64,000 bases of DNA. It comes from Delftia sp. PS-11. GTDB taxonomy: Bacteria; Pseudomonadota; Gammaproteobacteria; Burkholderiales; Burkholderiaceae_C. Position 1 is the first letter of the stretch, and every line of letters starts with the position of its first letter. Below, piece after piece: positions 48,211 through 56,781 of this stretch. The DNA lies in the NCBI RefSeq assembly GCF_029870285.1, contig NZ_JACSYA010000012.1, positions 1 to 64,000 on the forward strand. Reading direction: 5' to 3'. The translations under genes were made by a program, and so were the position numbers. The notes below the pieces were generated by a model. The model had not been told where the DNA came from. It searched no databases and saw only the letters and a list, made by a program, of their open reading frames with translations.

Positions 48211-49035
48211 TTAATTTTTGATTTTGTAAATTCCCAATTCTTCATTTTTTGTATCTTTCAATGCGTTAACTACTCTTTGTTTAATTAGATGTTTTTGATC
48301 TATTTGATTTAATAATGATCCGGTGATAAATACCATTAACGCCATGGCCAGCAAAGGAGCAACAGCGACGGAAACAAAAGCACCAGTTATTGCACCAGCC
48401 CCCAACCCCACCATCGTCGCCAACCCCGCCTTCACAGCCTCCACCCCAATTCCCCCCACCAGGTCATGCATGGTCTTCTCGTCATTGAAGATGAAGTCCA
48501 GCGTTTCTATGCCCGCAGCGACCACGATGCTGAGCATGAAGCCGCCCTTGGCAACGTTTTGCAGGCCACGCATTCCCAGACCCATCTGGATCATCTGCGG
48601 GTTGGAGGCGAGGTAGCGCGTGCCCTGCAGCAGGTTGCGGCGCAGCCCGGGATACCCCTTGATGATGATGTAGGTGCCCTGTGCTGTGCTCTTGACATAG
48701 GAGCCGGCTCCGGCAATGCCCAGGGCAATCAGCGTTTTGGTGACCAGGTAGGCATCATTGACCATCAGTGCGGCGGGTGCGACCCAGGGCTGTCCCGCAT
48801 TGGGGCTGGCCGTTTGGGCCCAGTATTTCCCCAAAGGGCTTTGGGCCAGGATGGCATGGAGCTTTGCTGCCAGACGCGGGTCCTGGCGCGCTTTGTCTTC
48901 CAGAATTCCCACGTACTCCTGTGGTGTGAGGACCAGTACATCCACCTGCTTATGCTCCATGGCACGGGTGATGTGCATGTCGAATGCCTTGGTGTAACTG
49001 ATGTAGGGGCGTGTGTTGTCTGTGGCAGTTGTCAT
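48211..49035 (-). CDS. Candidate pore-forming membrane toxin/effector
   Basis: A 274-residue protein. It has a soluble N-terminal half ('VDVLVLTPQEYVGILEDKAR') without signal peptide, then glycine-rich hydrophobic segments: 'GFMLSIVVAAGIETLDFIF', and a long pair around 'GLATMVGLGAGAITGAFVSV' with glycine-zipper spacing. This pattern fits pore-forming effectors delivered by type VI secretion or as bacteriocins. No PAAR, VgrG or delivery domain is present. GC drops sharply in the last 40 codons. The start could be ATG at 49035 or TTG at 49065; neither has a strong ribosome binding site. The alternative is a plain membrane protein of unknown role. Confidence 0.55.
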   Translation of the reverse strand: MTTATDNTRPYISYTKAFDMHITRAMEHKQVDVLVLTPQEYVGILEDKARQDPRLAAKLHAILAQSPLGKYWAQTASPNAGQPWVAPAALMVNDAYLVTKTLIALGIAGAGSYVKSTAQGTYIIIKGYPGLRRNLLQGTRYLASNPQMIQMGLGMRGLQNVAKGGFMLSIVVAAGIETLDFIFNDEKTMHDLVGGIGVEAVKAGLATMVGLGAGAITGAFVSVAVAPLLAMALMVFITGSLLNQIDQKHLIKQRVVNALKDTKNEELGIYKIKN

Positions 49036-49065
49036 GGCCAGGGTGCGATTGACTGAAAGCTGCAA

Positions 49066-49660
49066 TCATGGAGTGGTTTTGAAAGGAATTTCTAAAAACC
49101 CTTTGCATTGAAGGATTTCACCTGTGGAGTCTGAGAAGTTGCTGTATTGAAGAGTGTGAGTCTTAGGATATTTATCATGTGAAGCATGAGTCCTGTAATT
49201 TTTGGGATGGTTGAAAATATAATAAAATCAATGGGTTGCAAGGGATTTTTTCGGAATCTGTAATGCGTCTGCGCAATGATGTGTAAGATCATTGTCTTAA
49301 GAAAGCATCGCTTCCGTATGCACGAGGGATGGCCTTGGATTGCATCTGGAGCGCAAAAAATTTGACTGCTGCTGCAGACTCGCATACACCATGTTTTCAT
49401 GGATTCCCAGGGAGATGAAAGGTGCATCTTGCAAGATATGAAGCATGCGTTCCATCTCCATTTCATTTGTAAAATTTGTAAATATAATTTTGAAAAGTCA
49501 AGAAATGTGAAAATTGCACGCCAACGCCAACGCCAACGCCAACGCCAACGCCAACGCAGGTGTGGCGTAGCCGGATCGGTGCTGTGCCTGAATTCGCCCG
49601 GCTTATGTGCGATCTGCAAAGCAGTGCGATGCAGGCCCGGCAACTGGGCACAATACATGC
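49066..49660. other. AT-rich intergenic region with hexanucleotide repeat
   Basis: No convincing gene in about 595 bp. It is AT-rich up to about 49515 and should contain the promoter of the toxin-like gene; several TATA-like stretches occur around 49210-49225. A hexanucleotide repeat at 49519-49558 is followed by ordinary GC-rich sequence leading into the patatin gene. A long minus-strand frame through the repeat (Arg-Trp repeats) looks spurious. Confidence 0.5.
49519..49558. repeat. Hexanucleotide tandem repeat (CGCCAA)6
   Basis: Six perfect CGCCAA units followed by CGCA. It lies about 100 bp upstream of the patatin-like gene start and about 480 bp upstream of the toxin-like gene. Such repeats can change length by slippage and might alter promoter spacing. 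Confidence 0.95.
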
Positions 49661-50761
49661 ATGAGCCGTTCACCTGCTTTGCGCATTTACGCCGGCCCTG
49701 CCGCTCTGGCACGGATTCGCCGCCATGGCCTTTCGCCCGGGCAGGTGCGCGTGATTCCCGCTGCCGCCGGAGGCCCCAAGGGACTGATCCTGGGACCGCT
49801 GGACCGTTTTATTTTTGGCGAATGGCTGGCTCAGACGCGCCAGCCCGTGGATCTGGTCGGCGCCTCCATAGGCGCCTGGCGCATGGCCACGGCCTGTCTG
49901 GATGCGCCTGTGCAGGCGTTCGAACGTCTGGAGCGCGACTATATTGCGCAGCGCTTTGACCCACCCCCTGGCGCCCGGCGCATGCCGGCTGCCCAGGTCA
50001 GCGAGCGTTTCGCGGGCAGCCTGCAACGCTTTTATGGCGGGCGCGTGCCCGAGGTACTGGGCCATAGCCGCTACCGGCTGCATGTGGTGGCGGCGCGCGG
50101 CCGGGGGCTGCTGGCGCGCGAGTCGCGCTGGCGCACGCCGCTGGGCTATCTGGGGGCGTTTGCCAGCAATGCCATGCACCGCAGCGCCCTGGGCGCCTGG
50201 CTGGAGCGCGTGGTCTTCTCCAGCCCGGGCCCGGACGGCCCGGCGCCCATACCTTTCGGCACGGGGGATTTGCGCACGCGCCATGTCGCGCTCAATGAGG
50301 CGAATTTCATGCAGGCGCTGCGCGCGAGCTGCTCGATTCCTTTCGCACTGCAGGCGGTGCATGACATCGCTGGCGCGCCGCGTGGCGCCTATTGGGATGG
50401 CGGCATCACGGACTACCACATGCATCTGGCCTATGCCGACCAGGGGCGGCTGGGCGATGACGGCATCGTGCTGTACCCGCATTTCCAGCGCGCCGTGATC
50501 CCGGGCTGGCTGGACAAGGGGCTGCGCTGGCGCCACAGGCCGACCCCTGCGCTGGATGCCATGGTGGTGCTGGCCCCCGATCCGCAGTGGGTGGCAGGTC
50601 TGCCGCGCGGCAAGCTGCCCGACCGCCATGATTTCATGGACTATGACCACGAGACACGCGCCCGTGCCTGGAATGCGGCCACCTCGGCCAGCCAGCAACT
50701 GGCTGACGAATTCGCCCAGTGGCTGAGGCAGCCTGATCCAGCCAGGCTGCATGCGCTGTAG
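49661..50761 (+). CDS. Patatin-like phospholipase
   Basis: A 366-residue patatin-fold hydrolase. The oxyanion glycines are in 'IPAAAGGPKGLILG', the nucleophile serine in 'LVGASIGAWR' (G-x-S-x-G), and the catalytic aspartate in 'YWDGGITDYHM' (DGG). No signal peptide is visible, so it is probably cytoplasmic. It should cleave acyl ester bonds of lipids. The gene converges with the iron-type alcohol dehydrogenase gene with six bases between stop codons. Confidence 0.88.
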   Translation: MSRSPALRIYAGPAALARIRRHGLSPGQVRVIPAAAGGPKGLILGPLDRFIFGEWLAQTRQPVDLVGASIGAWRMATACLDAPVQAFERLERDYIAQRFDPPPGARRMPAAQVSERFAGSLQRFYGGRVPEVLGHSRYRLHVVAARGRGLLARESRWRTPLGYLGAFASNAMHRSALGAWLERVVFSSPGPDGPAPIPFGTGDLRTRHVALNEANFMQALRASCSIPFALQAVHDIAGAPRGAYWDGGITDYHMHLAYADQGRLGDDGIVLYPHFQRAVIPGWLDKGLRWRHRPTPALDAMVVLAPDPQWVAGLPRGKLPDRHDFMDYDHETRARAWNAATSASQQLADEFAQWLRQPDPARLHAL

Positions 50762-50767
50762 CTTGTG

Positions 50768-51904
50768 CTACAGCGAGTCCGCCAGCATCTGCTCGTAGTC
50801 TGCCGCGCTGGCCAGGCGCGGATTGGTGGCGTGGCAGTGGTCTTTGAGTGCGCCATCGATCACGGCGGCGAACTGGGAGCGTTCCACCCCCATGGCCGCC
50901 AGACCCGTGGGCAGGCCCAGGCGGGCGTTCATGTCGCGGATGGCCGGTGCAATGTCGTCGCCCGAAGCCAGGCCCATGGCGTGTGCCATGCGCTCCAGGC
51001 GCCGCTCGGCGCGCACGCTGTCGGCTTCGGCATTGAAGCGCACCACGGCCGGCAGGAACATGGCGTTGAGCGTGCCGTGGTGCAGGCGCGGATTCACGCC
51101 GCCCAGGCTGTGGCTGAGGCTGTGCACGCAGCCCAGCCCTTTCTGGAAGGCCATGGCGCCCTGCATGCTGGCGCTCATGAGCTGGCGGCGGGCCTCGCTG
51201 TCCTGGCCGTTGCGCGTGGCGCGCTCGATGTGCGCCCAGCCGCGCGCGAGCCCGTCCAGCGCAATGCCATCGGCAGGCGGGTTGAAGGCTGCCGCCATGA
51301 AGGTTTCCATGCAGTGGGCGATCGCATCCATGCCTGTGGCGGCCGTCAGCAGGGCTGGCAGGCCATAGGTCAGCTCGGGGTCGCAGATGGCCGCACGGGG
51401 CACCAGATGCCAGCTGTGAAAGCCCAGCTTGCGGTGGTCGTCCACGATGATGATGGCGCCGCGCGCGACCTCGCTGCCGGTGCCGCTGGTCGTGGGCACG
51501 GCGATCAGCGGGGCCACACGTTCGCTGATGCGCGGCGAGCCGCCTTCGATCGTGGCGTAGTAGGGCAGGGGCCCGTCATGCGTTGCGGCAATCGCCACGC
51601 CCTTGGCGCAGTCGATGGCGCTGCCGCCGCCCACGGCGATCAGTCCGTCGCAGCCCTGCTCGCGGTAGAGCGCTGCCGCTGCGCGCACGGCGGCTTCCGT
51701 GGGATTGGCGGGGGTCTGGTCGAAGATGGCGTGGGGCAGACCATCGAGCGCATCCAGCGCCTTTTGCAGCACGCCGGCCGCCTTGACGCCGGGGTCGGTG
51801 ACCACCAGCGGCCGCGTGATGCCCACGCGCCTGCATTCCTGGCGCAGCAGGCGCACGGCGCCAAATTCGAACTGTATCTGGGTGACGTAGTTGATGAAGG
51901 CCAT
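50768..51904 (-). CDS. Iron-containing alcohol dehydrogenase
   Basis: A 378-residue type III dehydrogenase. NAD-binding is at 'GLIAVGGGSAIDCAKGVAI' and 'AVPTTSGTGSEV', and the metal site histidines lie in 'GMDAIAHCMETFM' and 'GCVHSLSHSLGG' with a further one in 'PRLHHGTLNA'. It interconverts an alcohol and aldehyde or ketone with NAD. The start is at 51904 ('MAFINYVTQ'), with an ATG at 51928 as an alternative. It is divergent from the esterase gene at 52127; a 222-bp gap holds both promoters. Confidence 0.92.
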   Translation of the reverse strand: MAFINYVTQIQFEFGAVRLLRQECRRVGITRPLVVTDPGVKAAGVLQKALDALDGLPHAIFDQTPANPTEAAVRAAAALYREQGCDGLIAVGGGSAIDCAKGVAIAATHDGPLPYYATIEGGSPRISERVAPLIAVPTTSGTGSEVARGAIIIVDDHRKLGFHSWHLVPRAAICDPELTYGLPALLTAATGMDAIAHCMETFMAAAFNPPADGIALDGLARGWAHIERATRNGQDSEARRQLMSASMQGAMAFQKGLGCVHSLSHSLGGVNPRLHHGTLNAMFLPAVVRFNAEADSVRAERRLERMAHAMGLASGDDIAPAIRDMNARLGLPTGLAAMGVERSQFAAVIDGALKDHCHATNPRLASAADYEQMLADSL

Positions 51905-52126
51905 GGTCGATGGGCCACTGGGGGCCATTGCATGTGTCGAGTGCAGTAGTGGCCTGAATCTAGTGCGCGCGTGCTGCGCTGCAAACAAAGCAAACCCTGA
52001 GACAACAGCCGTACGGGTCACGGCGGTGACAGGTTGCGCGGCTGCCAGGAGGCTGCGCTCACGGCACAATGCCGGCAGTCCTGATCCCGGGATCACCTGT
52101 CCGCCAGTTCGTTTGTCCGTCTGAAC

Positions 52127-53119
52127 GTGTCCCAGCCTGCCTCTTCTTCCCATGCCACGCCGCTGCCGGCGTCCCTGACCCCATCGATGCGCGATGTGCT
52201 GCGCCGCATGGAGCGTGCCGCGCGCACGCCCATGCACCAGCTGGGCGCCGATGGCGCCCGCGCCGCCTACGAGGCAGGTGCAGGCGTGCTCGAAATTCCC
52301 AAGCCCGCGTTGCCGCGTGTCGAGGACCTGCAGATTCCCGCGCGCGACGGCGCCCTGCTGCCAGCCCGGCTCTATGCCCCGGTGGAGCGCAGCCAGGCCC
52401 CTGTCACGGGCCTGCCCGTGCTGCTGTATCTGCACGGCGGCGGCTTTACGGTCGGCAGCGTGGAGACACACGATGTGCTGTGCCGCCAGCTGGCCCACCT
52501 GTCGGGCGCCATGGTGCTGTCCCTGGACTACCGCCGGGCGCCGGAGCACAAGTTCCCCACGGCCCACAATGATGCCTGGGATGCGCTGCAATGGCTGGCC
52601 GCCCAGGGCGCCAGCGTGGGCGCCGATACCGCGCGCCTGGCCGTGGGCGGGGACAGCGCAGGCGGCACCATGGCCGCGGCCTGCGCCATCCATGCGCGCG
52701 ATGCGGGCCTGGCGCTGGCATTGCAGCTGCTGATCTACCCGGGAACGACAGCCCACCAGGATACCGCCTCCCACCGCCGCTTTGCCCAGGGCCTGGTGAT
52801 CGACGAAGCCGCCATCACCTGGTTCTTTGCCCAGTACCTCAACGGTCCCGCCGACCGCGCCGACTGGCGCTTCGCGCCGCTGCTCGCGCCGGATGTGGAT
52901 GGCGTGGCGCCGGCCTGGATCGGGCTGGCCGAGTGCGATCCGCTGGTGGATGAGGGCGTGGAGTATGCCGACAAGCTGCGCATGTCCGGCGTGCCCGTGG
53001 ATCTGGAGATTTACCGTGGCGTGACCCATGAGTTCGTCAAGATGGGCCGTGCCATCCCCGAGGCGCGGCGTGCCCATGCCGATATGGCGCGCGCTTTGCG
53101 CGATGCCTTCGCTGCCTGA
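52127..53119 (+). CDS. Alpha/beta hydrolase, hormone-sensitive lipase (HSL) family
   Basis: A 330-residue esterase. The oxyanion motif 'YLHGGGF' (HGGG) and nucleophile motif 'VGGDSAGGTM' (G-D-S-A-G) define the HSL group, with the catalytic aspartate near 'GLAECDPLVDEG' and histidine in 'GVTHEFVKMG'. The start is GTG at 52127. It hydrolyses short-chain esters. It lies 49 bp upstream of the thioesterase-GNAT fusion gene and is probably co-transcribed. Confidence 0.92.
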   Translation: MSQPASSSHATPLPASLTPSMRDVLRRMERAARTPMHQLGADGARAAYEAGAGVLEIPKPALPRVEDLQIPARDGALLPARLYAPVERSQAPVTGLPVLLYLHGGGFTVGSVETHDVLCRQLAHLSGAMVLSLDYRRAPEHKFPTAHNDAWDALQWLAAQGASVGADTARLAVGGDSAGGTMAAACAIHARDAGLALALQLLIYPGTTAHQDTASHRRFAQGLVIDEAAITWFFAQYLNGPADRADWRFAPLLAPDVDGVAPAWIGLAECDPLVDEGVEYADKLRMSGVPVDLEIYRGVTHEFVKMGRAIPEARRAHADMARALRDAFAA

Positions 53120-53168
53120 GCCGCTGCGGCCCATGGACCACTGAAACCGACTACAGGAGAGAGTCACC

Positions 53169-54032
53169 ATGCAACGCCAGGATTTCCGCTGCCTGCACCG
53201 AATCGAGGTGCGCTGGTCCGAAGTGGACGCCCAGAAAATCGTCTTCAACGCCCACTACCTGATGTACGCCGATGTGGCGGTCACCGACTACTGGCGCCAG
53301 CTGGGCCTGCCGTACGAGGCTTCCTTCGCGGCCCTGGGCGGGGAGCTGTTCGTGAAGAAGGCCAGCGTCACCTACCGCGCGCCCGCGACGCTGGGCGATG
53401 TGCTGCACGTGGGCATCCGCTGCGTGCGCCAGGGCAATACCTCGCTGCAGTTCGAGGCGGGCGTTTTCCGGGGGCTGGATCTGCTCAACACTGTCGAGCT
53501 GGTCTATGTTTTTGCAGATGCCGCCACGCGCCAGCCGCTGCCCGTGCCGCAGGCGCTGCGCGATCTGCTGACGGCCTACGAGGCCGGCGAGAGCGTGGTG
53601 CGCACGCAGTCGGGGTCATGGAACGATCTGGGCCGCGATGCCGAACGCCTGCGCCTGGCTGTGTTCGTGCGCGAGCAGGGCGTGCCGCGCGAGATCGAAA
53701 TCGACGAGTTCGACCCCGTGGCCCGCCATGCCGTGGTCTTCAATGGCCTGGGCCAGCCCATCGCCACGGGCCGCCTGGTCAGCGACGGGCCCGGCGTGGG
53801 CCGCATCGGCCGCATGGCCGTGGACCGCAACGTGCGCGGCGGCCGCTGGGGCCGCATGGTGCTGGACAGCCTGCTCGACGCCTCGCGCCAGCGCGGCGAC
53901 CGCGAGGTCGTGCTGCATGCCCAGCGCCATGCCGAGTCCTTCTACCTGCGCGCAGGCTTCACGCCCGAAGGCGAGCCCTATGAAGAGGCGGGCATCCCCC
54001 ACATCACCATGAGGAAAGTGCTCGCCTCCTGA
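53169..54032 (+). CDS. Fusion of a YbgC-type thioesterase and a GNAT acetyltransferase
   Basis: A 287-residue two-domain protein. Residues 1-140 form a 4-hydroxybenzoyl-CoA thioesterase-like hotdog domain ('VRWSEVDAQKIVFNAHYLMY' contains the catalytic aspartate). Residues 145-287 form a GNAT domain: 'RLRLAVFVREQGVPREIEID' and the acetyl-CoA loop 'IGRMAVDRNVRGGRWGRMVL'. The second half is of the ElaA/GNAT type. It could couple acyl-CoA hydrolysis and acyl transfer. An AGGAGAGAGTCACC sequence precedes the ATG. The junction shows no stop codon or frame break, so the fusion looks genuine. Confidence 0.9.
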   Translation: MQRQDFRCLHRIEVRWSEVDAQKIVFNAHYLMYADVAVTDYWRQLGLPYEASFAALGGELFVKKASVTYRAPATLGDVLHVGIRCVRQGNTSLQFEAGVFRGLDLLNTVELVYVFADAATRQPLPVPQALRDLLTAYEAGESVVRTQSGSWNDLGRDAERLRLAVFVREQGVPREIEIDEFDPVARHAVVFNGLGQPIATGRLVSDGPGVGRIGRMAVDRNVRGGRWGRMVLDSLLDASRQRGDREVVLHAQRHAESFYLRAGFTPEGEPYEEAGIPHITMRKVLAS

Positions 54033-54058
54033 AGCGTGCGGCGGCTACCTGCTGGCGC

Positions 54059-55006
54059 TCAGATGTCGTCGCGCAGCACATAGGGCAGGGGCAGCGGCTG
54101 CAGCGCCACAGCCTGCGCCGCATCGGCCTTTTGGCCCTCGCCCAGGGGCGCATGCGCCAGCAGCGGCAGGCCGTCCGAGGCCGTCTGCATGGAGATGATG
54201 GCGTCCCAGCCGCCGGCCGGGGCCGCAGCGGCCTGGACAACGGTGCCGGTGGCCTGCTCCAGCTCTTCCTGGGTGAAGACTTCCATGCCGGCGGCCAGCG
54301 GCTGCTGCGCGTGCACGAGATAGGCGCGGCGCTTGAGCGTGCCCCGGAACTGGCTGCGAGCCACGACCTCCTGGCCGGGGTAGCAGCCTTTCTTGAAGTT
54401 CACGCCGTCCACGGATTCGTAGTTCAGCATCTGCGGCACGAAGGCATCTGCCACAGGCGCAGACAGCGTGGCAATGCCGCTGGCGACTTCGCTCCAGAGC
54501 CAGTCGGCCGCATCGAGCGCGGGGCCTGCCGGGGGCGTTGCGCCCGCAGGCGCCACATGCAGCGCGCGCGGCTGGCCTGCAGCCGGGTACAGGGCGATGA
54601 TGCTGGCGTCGCCGTCGTCTTTTTTCACCCACGGCTGCGTGGCGCCGCCCAGGGCCTGCACGGCGGCGTCGCCCGCGAGCCCGTGCAGCGCGAAGTCTGC
54701 CGTGGCATCGCTGAGCTTGCATTTGGCGCGCAGCACGAACATGGACAGCCGCTTGAGCGTGGCCGCCAGCAGGCTGCGGTCGCACAGCAGCAAAATTTCA
54801 TGCGGGCCGCGCTTGAAGCCGATGAAGCTGGCCAGCATGCGGCCCTTGGCCGTGCAAAAGGCTGCCAGGCGCGCGTGCTGCGTGCCGAGCAGGACAAAGT
54901 CATGGGTCAGCTGCCCGTGCAGGAACTGGGCGGCATCTTCGCCAAGGGCGCGTATCACGCCAAGGTGGGTTACGGGTGCAATACCGTTCACAAGAGGCTG
55001 GGTCAT
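54059..55006 (-). CDS. ygfZ: Folate-binding protein YgfZ
   Basis: A 315-residue protein of the glycine-cleavage T-like family that supports iron-sulfur cluster enzymes and tRNA modification using tetrahydrofolate. The diagnostic motif 'KKGCYPGQEVVARSQFRG' (K-x-G-C-Y-x-G-Q-E) is present, with 'FLHGQLTHDF' and 'AAFCTAKGRMLASF' in the N-terminal half. The ATG at 55006 fits the family start. It is divergent from mltG with a 46-bp gap, an arrangement often seen in betaproteobacteria. Confidence 0.94.
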   Translation of the reverse strand: MTQPLVNGIAPVTHLGVIRALGEDAAQFLHGQLTHDFVLLGTQHARLAAFCTAKGRMLASFIGFKRGPHEILLLCDRSLLAATLKRLSMFVLRAKCKLSDATADFALHGLAGDAAVQALGGATQPWVKKDDGDASIIALYPAAGQPRALHVAPAGATPPAGPALDAADWLWSEVASGIATLSAPVADAFVPQMLNYESVDGVNFKKGCYPGQEVVARSQFRGTLKRRAYLVHAQQPLAAGMEVFTQEELEQATGTVVQAAAAPAGGWDAIISMQTASDGLPLLAHAPLGEGQKADAAQAVALQPLPLPYVLRDDI

Positions 55007-55052
55007 GGCTGAATTATGATCAGCCGCTTTATTGCTTGCTTGGACCGAGGTT

Positions 55053-56051
55053 GTGCGCTTCATTTTCCGCGCTTTGATGATGTTGCTGGTGCTGGCTGCG
55101 GCCCTGGCGGGTGCCGGCTGGTGGTGGCTTCATCAGCCGCTGGCGCTGTCCCAGCCCACGCTGGAGCTGGAGGTGGAGCCGGGCACCACGCCGCGCGGCG
55201 TGGCGCGTGAAGCGGTCAAGGCCGGCATCCTGACCGATGCGCGGCTGCTGTATGCCTGGTTTCGCCTGTCGGGCAAAGACCGGCTGATCAAGGCGGGCAA
55301 TTACGAACTGACCGAAGGCCTGACGCCTTATGCGCTGCTGCAGAAGCTGGCGCGCGGCGAGGAGTCGCTGAGGGCGCTCACCCTGGTCGAGGGCTGGAAC
55401 TGGCGCCAGGTGCGTGCAGCACTGGCCCGCGAGGAATTCTTGCGCCACGAGGCCGCCGCCCTGGATGACGCGGCCCTGATGCAGGCACTGGGCCGGCCCG
55501 GCCTGCCGCCGGAGGGCCGCTTTTTCCCCGACACCTATACCTATGCCAAGGGCAGCTCGGACCTGGCCCTGCTGCGCCGCGCTCTGCATGCCATGGACCG
55601 GCGGCTGGCCGAGACCTGGGCGCTGCGCGCCGCGAACACGCCGCTCAAGAGCGCCGAGGAAGCGCTGGTGCTGGCCAGCATCGTCGAGAAAGAAACCGGG
55701 CAGGCCGCTGACCGGGCCCGCATCGCCGGCGTCTTCAGCAACCGCCTGCGCATCGGCATGCTGCTGCAGACCGACCCGACCGTGATCTATGGCCTGGGCG
55801 AAAAGTTCGACGGCAACCTGCGCCGCAGGGACCTGCAGACCGACACGCCCTGGAATACCTATACCCGCGCGGGCCTGCCGCCCACGCCCATCGCCATGCC
55901 CGGCAAGGCGGCGCTGATGGCTGCCGTGCAGCCCGAGCAGACCAAGGCGCTGTACTTCGTTGCCAAGGGCGACGGCAGCAGCCATTTCAGCGCGACCCTG
56001 GACGAGCACAATAGGGCCGTGAACCGCTACCAGCGTGGCCAGCGGCCCTGA
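55053..56051 (+). CDS. mltG: Endolytic murein transglycosylase MltG
   Basis: A 332-residue inner-membrane lytic transglycosylase. One N-terminal membrane helix is followed by a LysM-like part and the YceG domain; the catalytic glutamate is in 'LVLASIVEKETGQAADRARI'. 'LQTDPTVIYGLGEKFDGNLR' and 'NTYTRAGLPPTPIAMPG' are strong family matches. It cuts nascent glycan strands and so limits their length. I chose GTG at 55053 with a GAGG site; a TTG at 55032 is possible. It heads the operon mltG-tmk-holB-pilZ. Confidence 0.93.
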   Translation: MRFIFRALMMLLVLAAALAGAGWWWLHQPLALSQPTLELEVEPGTTPRGVAREAVKAGILTDARLLYAWFRLSGKDRLIKAGNYELTEGLTPYALLQKLARGEESLRALTLVEGWNWRQVRAALAREEFLRHEAAALDDAALMQALGRPGLPPEGRFFPDTYTYAKGSSDLALLRRALHAMDRRLAETWALRAANTPLKSAEEALVLASIVEKETGQAADRARIAGVFSNRLRIGMLLQTDPTVIYGLGEKFDGNLRRRDLQTDTPWNTYTRAGLPPTPIAMPGKAALMAAVQPEQTKALYFVAKGDGSSHFSATLDEHNRAVNRYQRGQRP

Positions 56052-56094
56052 ACGGCATCCCGGCGCGGCGACCCGCGCCCCCTGACTTGTTTCT

Positions 56095-56781
56095 ATGACC
56101 ATTGCACATTCCGCCGGCCTGTTTCTCAGCTTTGAAGGCATCGACGGTGCCGGCAAGTCCTCGCACATCGAGACCCTGGCCCAGGCTTTTCGCGCCCAGG
56201 GGCGCACGGTGACGCTCACGCGCGAGCCTGGCGGCACGCCGCTGGCCGAAAAACTGCGGGCCCTCATGCTGCATGACGCCATGGACCCGCTGACCGAGGC
56301 GCTGATTGCCTTTGCGGCGCGGCGCGACCATCTGGTGCAGGTGATCGAGCCCGCGTTGGCCCGTGGCGATGTCGTGCTGTGCGACCGCTTCACCGATGCC
56401 ACCTTCGCCTACCAGGGCGCGGGCAGGGGCTTCGATCTGGACAAGCTGGCCACGCTGGAGCACATGGTCCAGCGTGGCACGGCGCCCCAGCCCGGACTGC
56501 TGCGCGAGCCCCATCTGACCCTGTGGTTCGATCTGCCGGCCGAGGTGGCTGCCGTGCGTCTGGCATCTGCCCGCGTGCCCGACCGCTTCGAGTCCGAGCC
56601 CGGCAGCTTTTTCGCGCGCGTGGCGGCCGGCTATGCGGCCCGTGCAGCGGCTGCGCCGCAGCGCTTTGCTCGGATCGACTCGGACACCTCGCTGCAGCAG
56701 GTCTGGCAGCAGGTCGCCGATGCCCTGGTGGCGCGCGGCTGGCTGGCCGCCGCGCCGTACGGGCAGGGAGGGGCGGCATGA
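56095..56781 (+). CDS. tmk: Thymidylate kinase
   Basis: A 228-residue dTMP kinase. The P-loop is '[16 protein letters not shown]', the thymidine-binding motif '[15 protein letters not shown]' and the DR(F/Y) motif '[18 protein letters not shown]'. It makes dTDP from dTMP. The stop overlaps the ATG of holB in an ATGA junction. Confidence 0.95.
   Translation: MTIAHSAGLFLSFEGIDGAGKSSHIETLAQAFRAQGRTVTLTREPGGTPLAEKLRALMLHDAMDPLTEALIAFAARRDHLVQVIEPALARGDVVLCDRFTDATFAYQGAGRGFDLDKLATLEHMVQRGTAPQPGLLREPHLTLWFDLPAEVAAVRLASARVPDRFESEPGSFFARVAAGYAARAAAAPQRFARIDSDTSLQQVWQQVADALVARGWLAAAPYGQGGAA

Noticed and set aside
49519..49558. CRISPR-like tandem repeat
   Set aside because: Units are six bases with no spacers, so it is a simple-sequence repeat.
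49092..49712. Long minus-strand reading frame with Arg-Trp repeats
   Set aside because: It depends on the hexanucleotide repeat, crosses the start of the patatin gene and shows no protein-like composition or family match.
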